NCBI GenBank assembly: GCA_910588075.1
Contig: CAJUOS010000006.1
Span: 1 to 64,000 of the forward strand
Length of the DNA stretch: 64,000 nt
Reading direction: 5' to 3'
Origin: an uncultured Erysipelotrichaceae bacterium
Lineage (GTDB): Bacteria > Bacillota_I > Bacilli_A > Erysipelotrichales > Coprobacillaceae
The notes beneath the pieces are model-generated. The model was given only the letters and a program-made list of their open reading frames with translations. It had not been told where the DNA came from and searched no databases. Shown in pieces: positions 58,128-64,000 of this stretch; the first letter of the stretch is position 1, and every line of letters starts with the position of its first letter. The position numbers were made by a program, and so were the translations under genes.

Positions 58128-60905
58128 ATGAGAAAGATAAAAATATTGATTTGTTTAGTAATGATATTTTCATGTGTATGTATCAATGTCATAGATATTT
58201 TTGCATTAGAAGAAAAAGAATATGGTTATTTAGATTTAGATTATACACCTGAACCAAGAAAGGCAAAATCTACATATGCTAGAAATTATGCAATACAACT
58301 ACCTTCTTCATACAATACAAAAGGAACACAATGTGTTACTTCTGTTAAAAATCAAAATCCATATGGAACATGTTGGGCATTTAGTTATATTGCTTTAGCA
58401 GAATCTTATATGATGAAACAAAAAGGTGCTTCATCTGATATTGATTTATCTGAAGCACAATTAGCTTATTTTCTCTATAATAATAAATCTCGTTCTTTAA
58501 ATGATCCTTTAGGAAATACAAAAGGTGATGGTATTCATACCTTAGGAAATGATTATTGGGATTTAGGAGGTAATTCTTATTTTGCAAGTCTTTGGTTATC
58601 AGGTTATTGTGGAATGACTGATGAAAGTTTAGCTCCTTATTTAAGTGTTTATGAAAGAAAAACATACACATTAAACAATGATATTGCTTATAATCGTAAT
58701 AGAGTTCTCTTAAAAAATGCTTATTTTTTAAGTGATGAATCATCAACATTACAAGATGAAGTTAAACAAGCTATATATAAAAATGGAGCAATTGGAGCTG
58801 CTTATTATAGCAAAGATAGTCTTTATTATAATCAATCAACAGCAAGTTATTATTGTTCTCAAGAACAACGTACAAATCATGCCATTACTATTGTTGGATG
58901 GGATGATTCTTATTCAAAAAGTAATTTTCGTTCAAACAATCAACCTAAAAATAATGGAGCATGGCTTGTTAAAAACAGTTGGGGAAAAAGTTATGGAAAA
59001 AATGGATTGATATGGATATCTTATGAAGATAAAAGCTTAACTGATTTTATTAGTGCTGAATTTGATAACGCTTCTGCTTATGATCATAACTATCATTATG
59101 ATGGAGGATTAGGGCTAGGATATATTTCTATTTACTCTGGTAATAAAGTAGCTAATGTTTATCAAGTCAATGGAAATAAAAGTGGTGGAGATGAATTATT
59201 AAAAGCTGTAAGTTTTGGATTGGATTCAACAGATACAAATTATAGTATTCAAATATATAAAAATATTAAAGATCAATCCAATCCATTAAGTGGAACTGAA
59301 GCATTATCAGAACCAGTAAAAGGAAGAACAACTTATGCAGGAATCTATACAATTGATTTAAATGAAGATGTTCGTTTAAGTCAAGGTGAAATTTATTCAA
59401 TTGTTATAACATTTACAAATAATGATGGAAGTAAAATTAAAGTTTATTGTGATAATGATGCAGATTATGATGATTTTCAAACATTCAATGAAACAAATTA
59501 TAACCAAAGTTTCTATATTTCTGGTAATTATGTACAAGATTTAAAGAATAATAAAAGTGATGATTCTTTTTCTGTAAGAATTAAAGGTTTAACTGTTGAT
59601 GCTGATAGAAAATTATTAAAAAATATTCAGTTGAATAAAAGTAGTATAACAATGAATGTTGGAGAAACAAAAAAATTAACATATACTCTTACACCAAGTG
59701 ATGTTCAAAGTCAACTTATTTGGAAATCTAATAATAAAAATGTATTAACTGTTGATAATAAAGGACAAGTTCATGCTATTGCGAAAGGAACAGCAACTGT
59801 TACAGTTACAGACAAAAGTGGATTGTCTTCAAAATGTTCTATAACTGTAAATCCAATTGTAAATGCTTCAAGTATTCAATTAAATAAAAGTCAGCTGACT
59901 TTAAATATTGGTGAACAAGAAACTTTAAAAGCGACTATTCTTCCATATAATACAACAAATAAGAATATGACATGGAGTTCAAGTAATGAAAAAGTTGCAA
60001 CTGTAAAAAACGGAGTGATAACAGCTAAATCTGCTGGAACTACAACAATTACAGTTCATACTATTAATGGAAAAAAAGTAACTTGTACTGTTCAAATTAA
60101 AAAGCCAGTAACTCCTCAAGTTATTTCAAAAGAATCTATTCAAACAGAAGAAAATCAATCAAGAAGTATAACAAAAGTATCTTTAAAAACAGCAAAAGTT
60201 ACAGTAGGAAATATAACTTATACTGGTAAAACAGTTCAACCAACAATAAAATTGACTGTAAATGGAAAAACATTAAAAAATGGAGTAGATTATTCTTATA
60301 CTTATTCAAAACAAAGTCAAGCAGGAAAAGTTATAGATATTAAAATTATTGGTAAAGGTCTTTATGTTGATAGTATCAATAAGAAAGTTTCAATAGTGAA
60401 ACAAAATGTATCAAAACTCACATATTCAAAGATCAGTAATAAATCTTATACAGGAAAACAAATCAAACCAAGTATAACAGTGAAATATAGTGGAAAGATA
60501 TTGAAAAAAGGAACAGACTATACAGTAAGCTATGGAAAGAATAAATCAACAGGGAAGGCTACAATCAAAATTACAGGAAAAGGGAACTATACAGGAAGTA
60601 TTACTAAGACATTCTATATCGTACCAAAGAAAGTAACAGTAAGTAGTGTAAAGAGTACTGCTAAAAAGAGTGTTGCTGTTAAATATAAAAAAGTCACAGG
60701 AGCAAGTGGATATCAGATAGCTTATCAAAAAAGTGGAAGTAAGAAGTGGACATACACAACAGTATCAAACAAGAGTGCATCAAAGACACTAACAAAACTC
60801 ACAAGCAAAAAGAACTATAAAGTGAAAGTAAGAGCTTATAAGACAGTAAGTGGAAAGAAATATTATGGAACATATAGTTCTGTTAAAAATATTAAAGTGA
60901 AATAG
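58128..60905 (+). CDS. Secreted papain-like cysteine protease under c-di-GMP control
   Basis: 925 residues from ATG 58128 (TTG 58116 and GTG 58122 are alternatives). Signal peptide (about 1-28). C1 peptidase domain (about 60-310) with oxyanion Gln in 'SVKNQNPYGTCWAF', C82, H251 in 'TNHAITIVGWDDS' and N283 in 'VKNSWGKSYG'. A lectin-like beta domain (about 320-500); two BIG2 domains (about 500-660, 'LNKSSITMNVGETKKL' and 'LNKSQLTLNIGEQETL'); two MBG-type repeats; C-terminal FN3. No sorting signal. Located between trxB and rapZ with its own promoter, riboswitch and terminators. The substrate is unknown; a surface protein is plausible. Confidence 0.9.
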   Translation: MRKIKILICLVMIFSCVCINVIDIFALEEKEYGYLDLDYTPEPRKAKSTYARNYAIQLPSSYNTKGTQCVTSVKNQNPYGTCWAFSYIALAESYMMKQKGASSDIDLSEAQLAYFLYNNKSRSLNDPLGNTKGDGIHTLGNDYWDLGGNSYFASLWLSGYCGMTDESLAPYLSVYERKTYTLNNDIAYNRNRVLLKNAYFLSDESSTLQDEVKQAIYKNGAIGAAYYSKDSLYYNQSTASYYCSQEQRTNHAITIVGWDDSYSKSNFRSNNQPKNNGAWLVKNSWGKSYGKNGLIWISYEDKSLTDFISAEFDNASAYDHNYHYDGGLGLGYISIYSGNKVANVYQVNGNKSGGDELLKAVSFGLDSTDTNYSIQIYKNIKDQSNPLSGTEALSEPVKGRTTYAGIYTIDLNEDVRLSQGEIYSIVITFTNNDGSKIKVYCDNDADYDDFQTFNETNYNQSFYISGNYVQDLKNNKSDDSFSVRIKGLTVDADRKLLKNIQLNKSSITMNVGETKKLTYTLTPSDVQSQLIWKSNNKNVLTVDNKGQVHAIAKGTATVTVTDKSGLSSKCSITVNPIVNASSIQLNKSQLTLNIGEQETLKATILPYNTTNKNMTWSSSNEKVATVKNGVITAKSAGTTTITVHTINGKKVTCTVQIKKPVTPQVISKESIQTEENQSRSITKVSLKTAKVTVGNITYTGKTVQPTIKLTVNGKTLKNGVDYSYTYSKQSQAGKVIDIKIIGKGLYVDSINKKVSIVKQNVSKLTYSKISNKSYTGKQIKPSITVKYSGKILKKGTDYTVSYGKNKSTGKATIKITGKGNYTGSITKTFYIVPKKVTVSSVKSTAKKSVAVKYKKVTGASGYQIAYQKSGSKKWTYTTVSNKSASKTLTKLTSKKNYKVKVRAYKTVSGKKYYGTYSSVKNIKVK
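60409..60905 (+). repeat. MBG-FN3 tail repeat, copy 2
   Basis: Near-identical to 10420-10914, including silent positions over long stretches. Divergence is concentrated in a few short patches, for example the segment after 'TIKITGKG' and the FN3 start. Confidence 0.85.
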
Positions 60906-60927
60906 AGCGAATTATCGCTCTATTTTG
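60900..60927 (+). terminator. Terminator of the protease gene
   Basis: AAATAGAGCGA (60900-60910) / TCGCTCTATTT (60915-60925), 4-nt loop; short T-tract. It includes the stop codon. Confidence 0.75.
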
Positions 60928-61020
60928 TATTATAGAAAGAATTGTAGGGAAATTATTTTGTAAAAAGTGTACACTTATGGTGGGGAATTTGTTATAGTTA
61001 TTATGATGGGGAGTGGGAAA

Positions 61021-61869
61021 ATGAATAAAATAGAAATTGTAGTTGTTACAGGAATGTCTGGTGCTGGGAAAACACAGACAATGGCAATATTTGAGAATAT
61101 GGAATATCAATGTATTGATAATTATCCAGTTGCTTTATTAAAGGAATTTGGGGAATTATTACGTACATCTAGCACTTATACAAAGGTTGCTATGGCTGTA
61201 TCTTTATCTGATGCTATTTTTGCAATAAGAATTTTATCTAATCTGGATTGGATAGATTTAACAGTTGTCTTTTTAGATGCAGAGAATGAAACTCTTTTAT
61301 CACGTTATAAACAAACAAGACGATCTCATCCATTAATGATAAGTAATCGTTCTTCATCACTTTTAGAAGCAATAGATGATGAAAGAAATATGGCAGAACC
61401 TATTAGCAAATTAGCAAATATTGTAATAGATACAACACTATTGAAACCAGCAAAACTTCAAGATAAATTAGAAATCTATTTCCATAAAGGAAATCAAGAA
61501 ACATTTAGAATTTCTTTTGTATCATTTGGTTATAAACATGGTGTTCCAAGAGATGCAGATTTGTTATTGGATGTTCGTTTTTTACCAAATCCATTTTATA
61601 TAGAAGAATTAAGAAACAAAACTGGTAATGATAAAGAAGTTTATGATTATGTTATGCAACAACCAGAAACAATAGAATTTATTGAGAAAACAACAGTTTA
61701 TTATGATTATTTATTGAAGAAATATGAAGAAGAAGGTAAAATGCAAATGATTATAGGTGTAGGGTGTACTGGTGGACAACATCGTTCTGTAACACTTGCA
61801 AATTATTTGGCAGAATATTATTCACAATATTATCAAGTTTATAAATGGCATAGAGATGCTCATCATTAG
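61021..61869 (+). CDS. rapZ: RapZ/YvcJ nucleotide-binding protein
   Basis: 282 residues; ATG 61021 after GGGGAG. Walker A 'VVTGMSGAGKTQTM', 'YQCIDNYPVALL' (the family's 'ED.GY.CVDNLP' counterpart), 'RRSHPL' and the C-terminal 'GVGCTGGQHRSVTLANYLAE', diagnostic for RapZ. Hydrolyses nucleotides and, in E. coli, adapts RNase E to a small RNA; in B. subtilis YvcJ affects competence. whiA starts 11 nt downstream. The gene yvcK that usually sits between them is absent. Confidence 0.94.
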   Translation: MNKIEIVVVTGMSGAGKTQTMAIFENMEYQCIDNYPVALLKEFGELLRTSSTYTKVAMAVSLSDAIFAIRILSNLDWIDLTVVFLDAENETLLSRYKQTRRSHPLMISNRSSSLLEAIDDERNMAEPISKLANIVIDTTLLKPAKLQDKLEIYFHKGNQETFRISFVSFGYKHGVPRDADLLLDVRFLPNPFYIEELRNKTGNDKEVYDYVMQQPETIEFIEKTTVYYDYLLKKYEEEGKMQMIIGVGCTGGQHRSVTLANYLAEYYSQYYQVYKWHRDAHH

Positions 61870-61880
61870 GAGGAAAGTAC

Positions 61881-62828
61881 GTGTTATCATTTTCTAGAGA
61901 GGTTAAAGAAGAAATTGTATTTAATGATTTTGATTATCAATGTGAAAAGGCTATATTATGTGCAATGATTAAGATTATTGGGACACTTTCTTTGAGCCAA
62001 TCTGGTTTATCTTTGGTGTTACGTACAGAGAATGCTAAAATAGCATCAAAGTTACATAAATTTTTAAAAGATTTATATCAACCACATATTGAGTTTTTAG
62101 TATCAAGAAAAATGAAACTAAAGAAGAATAATGTATATATTTTACGAGTATCTAAAGCTCGTGAGATTTTAGATGATTTACATTTAATGGAAGGTATAGG
62201 AATTCAAAATATACCCGATCAAAGATTGTTAGAAACCGATGATCAAAGAAGAGCATATTTAGCAGGTGTATTTTTATCAAGTGGAAGTGTTAATAACCCA
62301 GATACTTCTAATTATCATTTAGAAATGAGTGTTAATGAGGAAGATTATGCTTATTTTATTGAAGGTTTAATGAATCAATATGAATTAAATGCTAAGGTTA
62401 TTAAAAGAAGAAATAAATTTGTTATTTATTTGAAATCAGCAGAAAAGATTGGAGACTTTTTAAGAGCAATAGGCGCAAGTCAATCAGTTATGAATTTTGA
62501 AATGACTCGGATTGATCGTTCTATGGCGAATACAGTTAATCGTTGGAATAATTGTGATATAGCGAATGAAGTAAAAGCAATGAGTGCATCAACTGCTCAA
62601 ATAGAGGATATTGCTTATGTGATTGATAAAGCAGGTATTGAGATATTAGATGCAAAAACACGTCAGGTTGCTTTACTGAGATTAGATAATCCTGAGTTAA
62701 CACTTAATGAGTTGGCTGATGTTTATTTGCAAACAACAGGGCAAACAATTAGTAAATCAGGATTACATCATCGTTTTCAAAAGATAAAAGAAGAAGCACA
62801 AAAATTAAGACAAATGGAGAATGAATAA
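61881..62828 (+). CDS. whiA: DNA-binding protein WhiA
   Basis: 315 residues, GTG start 7 nt after AGGAGG. N-terminal 'SFSREVKEEIVFNDF', LAGLIDADG-like homing-endonuclease fold ('RRAYLAGVFLSSGSVNNPDT'), and C-terminal helix-turn-helix ('LTLNELADVYLQTTGQTISK', 'SGLHHRFQKIKEEA'). Linked to cell division and chromosome segregation in Firmicutes. Operon with rapZ. Confidence 0.96.
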   Translation: MLSFSREVKEEIVFNDFDYQCEKAILCAMIKIIGTLSLSQSGLSLVLRTENAKIASKLHKFLKDLYQPHIEFLVSRKMKLKKNNVYILRVSKAREILDDLHLMEGIGIQNIPDQRLLETDDQRRAYLAGVFLSSGSVNNPDTSNYHLEMSVNEEDYAYFIEGLMNQYELNAKVIKRRNKFVIYLKSAEKIGDFLRAIGASQSVMNFEMTRIDRSMANTVNRWNNCDIANEVKAMSASTAQIEDIAYVIDKAGIEILDAKTRQVALLRLDNPELTLNELADVYLQTTGQTISKSGLHHRFQKIKEEAQKLRQMENE

Positions 62829-62829
62829 T

Positions 62830-63048
62830 ATGGAAAATATTAATATTAAGTTTGGAAGACGGGTTAGAGAATTACGTTTAAGACAAGAAATATCTCAAGA
62901 AGAATTAGCATTTCGTTGTCAACTTTCTAAAAATTATATTTCTGATGTAGAACGTGGAACAAGAAATGTAACACTTAAAGTTGTAGATAAATTTGCTATT
63001 GGACTTGATGTTCATCCTAGTTATTTGTTTCAATGGCATGATGAATAA
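62830..63048 (+). CDS. XRE-family HTH regulator
   Basis: 72 residues; ATG 62830 lies one base after the whiA stop, with GGAGA at a good distance. Nearly the whole protein is a Cro/C1 helix-turn-helix: 'RVRELRLRQEISQEELAFRC', 'LSKNYISDVERGTRNVT'. No sensor domain. In B. subtilis this position after whiA is held by crh, so the gene is a local replacement. Target unknown. Confidence 0.88.
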   Translation: MENINIKFGRRVRELRLRQEISQEELAFRCQLSKNYISDVERGTRNVTLKVVDKFAIGLDVHPSYLFQWHDE

Positions 63049-63116
63049 CATAGAAAAAGTTCATTTATAGTTTATATTTGTCATATAGACTACAATGTAT
63101 ATAAAGGAGAAAATAT

Positions 63117-63386
63117 ATGGGATATAGTTATTTATATTTATTTTGTTTGTTAATATTAATTATGGTGGTTATGAGGTTCTTTTTACCTTTTTTCATTTAT
63201 TTATTTCCTATTTTATTAATTGTGTATGTGGTGAAAGCTATTTTTGCAAGACCTAAAAGATCAACATATGAACAAACATATCAAAACCAACAAACAACTT
63301 ATAACCAAACAAATCAATCATCTGATCCTAATGTTATTGATGTAGATTATAAAGTTGTTGATGAAGAAGATAATGACACTCATTAG
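63117..63386 (+). CDS. Small membrane protein with Gln/Asn-rich tail
   Basis: 89 residues; RBS AAAGGAG. Two hydrophobic stretches (about 4-40) then a cytosolic tail rich in Gln, Thr, Asn and Tyr ('TYEQTYQNQQTTYNQTNQSS') and an acidic end. Low complexity; no function recognised. Confidence 0.7.
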   Translation: MGYSYLYLFCLLILIMVVMRFFLPFFIYLFPILLIVYVVKAIFARPKRSTYEQTYQNQQTTYNQTNQSSDPNVIDVDYKVVDEEDNDTH

Positions 63387-63396
63387 AGTGTTTTTT
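63376..63396 (+). terminator. Terminator overlapping the stop codon at 63386
   Basis: ACACTC (63376-63381) / GAGTGT (63386-63391), loop ATTA with the TAG, then T5. Confidence 0.8.
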
Positions 63397-63413
63397 AAAA
63401 GGGGGAATTTATT

Positions 63414-64000
63414 GTGATTTGTTTAAAATGTAAACATGAAATAGAAGATGATGCAAAATTCTGCTCCCATTGTGGAATAAAAATAAAGAGATGTCCATCA
63501 TGTCATCAACCTCTATTTGAAAATGCAAAGTATTGTTCACATTGTGGAAAAGATGTTTATAAACCTATTCAAGAAGAACATTTAGAAGGATATTATCAAC
63601 CTATAAATCATCAACCCATTTTTGAAGAAGAAAAATCTAAAGTTGTATTTCAAGATATACAAACAGAAAAAAAGATAAATATTCCAGTTATTTTATTAAG
63701 TGTTTTGACTTTAATTATTTTAACAGTATGGGGGTATGGGTACTTAGACAAAACAAAAAATGCAGAGGTATTTAAAAAAGAGACTACTATTCAAGAAAAT
63801 CCTCAACATCGCCAAATATTAAAAATAAAAGGAACAACATCAGAAGTTTCTATGAGAGCTAATCTCAATCAAGGAGGACATGTTCTTTTTTATAAAGATA
63901 GACTATATATGAATAGTGATGATGGACAATTTGTATCCATGAATAATCAATTACAAGATCGTCAAATATTATATAAAGGAAATGTGGAGTATGTAAATAT
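63414..64000 (+). CDS. Double zinc-ribbon membrane protein (truncated by window edge)
   Basis: Starts with GTG 63414, 8 nt after AAGGGGG, and stays open to the window end (195 codons). Two zinc ribbons: 'CLKCKHEIEDDAKFCSHCG' and 'CPSCHQPLFENAKYCSHCG'. Then a linker, one membrane helix (about 104-122, 'IPVILLSVLTLIILTVWGYG') and an extracytoplasmic beta domain ('NLNQGGHVLFYKDRLYMNSD', DUF5050-like). Architecture is a membrane-bound envelope sensor or scaffold; function unknown. It resembles the ribbon-helix layout of the gene at 52494. Confidence 0.8.
   Translation, partial: MICLKCKHEIEDDAKFCSHCGIKIKRCPSCHQPLFENAKYCSHCGKDVYKPIQEEHLEGYYQPINHQPIFEEEKSKVVFQDIQTEKKINIPVILLSVLTLIILTVWGYGYLDKTKNAEVFKKETTIQENPQHRQILKIKGTTSEVSMRANLNQGGHVLFYKDRLYMNSDDGQFVSMNNQLQDRQILYKGNVEYVN

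Noticed and set aside
63078..63105. TTGTCA-N16-TATAAA as promoter of the 63117 gene
   Set aside because: The start site would fall downstream of the ribosome binding site, so it cannot serve that gene.

Overview
The window is about 64 kb of very AT-rich chromosomal DNA from a Gram-positive, low-GC bacterium. Strong AGGAGG-type ribosome binding sites, TTGACA/TATAAT promoters, many short U-tailed terminators, a V/A-type ATPase, LPXTG-like 'QTGD'/'KTSD' wall-sorting tails and B. subtilis-like gene neighbourhoods (comFA-comFC, secA-prfB, ftsEX, ppaX-trxB, rapZ-whiA) all fit Firmicutes/Bacillota. My best guess is an anaerobic gut member of the Erysipelotrichales (Coprobacillaceae type); this is inference, not proof. 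No rRNA, tRNA, CRISPR array, IS element or prophage was recognised.

Layout. 0-3.4 kb: the end of an unknown gene, then a large wall-anchored GH16 glucanase. 3.5-6.3 kb: a degenerate dUTPase-like gene, mntP under a manganese (yybP-ykoY) riboswitch, and yigZ divergent from a DegV/FakB gene. 6.3-10.9 kb: a secreted GH25 lysozyme, a small helical protein, and a secreted transglutaminase-like protein. 11-17.2 kb: an unknown gene, a WYL regulator, and a Bce-type two-component system plus ABC exporter with a matching operator. 17.3-21 kb (minus strand): hom-lysC-asd preceded by a candidate leader-peptide attenuator. 21.2-26.8 kb: a formate/nitrite-family channel and a giant adhesin carrying a 1.5-kb Asp-rich calcium-type repeat block, with a structured 5' leader. 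26.9-35.6 kb: a nine-gene V-type ATPase operon. 35.7-46.9 kb: asnB, comFA-comFC, a cold-shock gene, secA-prfB-yitT and ftsEX. 47-48.5 kb: a decaying locus (pseudogene, remnant, small exported proteins). 48.5-57.7 kb: housekeeping genes (pgsA, gpmI, hisC-like, ppaX-like, trxB), small unknowns, and an esterase under a MerR-type promoter. 57.7-60.9 kb: a cyclic-di-GMP-I riboswitch with two tandem terminators ahead of a secreted papain-like protease. 61-64 kb: rapZ-whiA, an HTH regulator, a small membrane protein and a truncated double-zinc-ribbon protein.

The most interesting theme is the cell surface. A c-di-GMP riboswitch controls a secreted cysteine protease, and a huge wall-anchored adhesin in the same window has its own structured leader. 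The protease and the transglutaminase-like protein share an almost identical C-terminal tail of about 165 residues, implying recombination or a common attachment target. In C. difficile, c-di-GMP coordinates an adhesin with the protease that releases it; a parallel arrangement here is a testable hypothesis. Further regulatory observations are the Ile-rich leader peptide before hom, a Bce-type operator, a MerR-type 19-bp-spacer promoter, and two pairs of divergent promoters with overlapping -35 regions.
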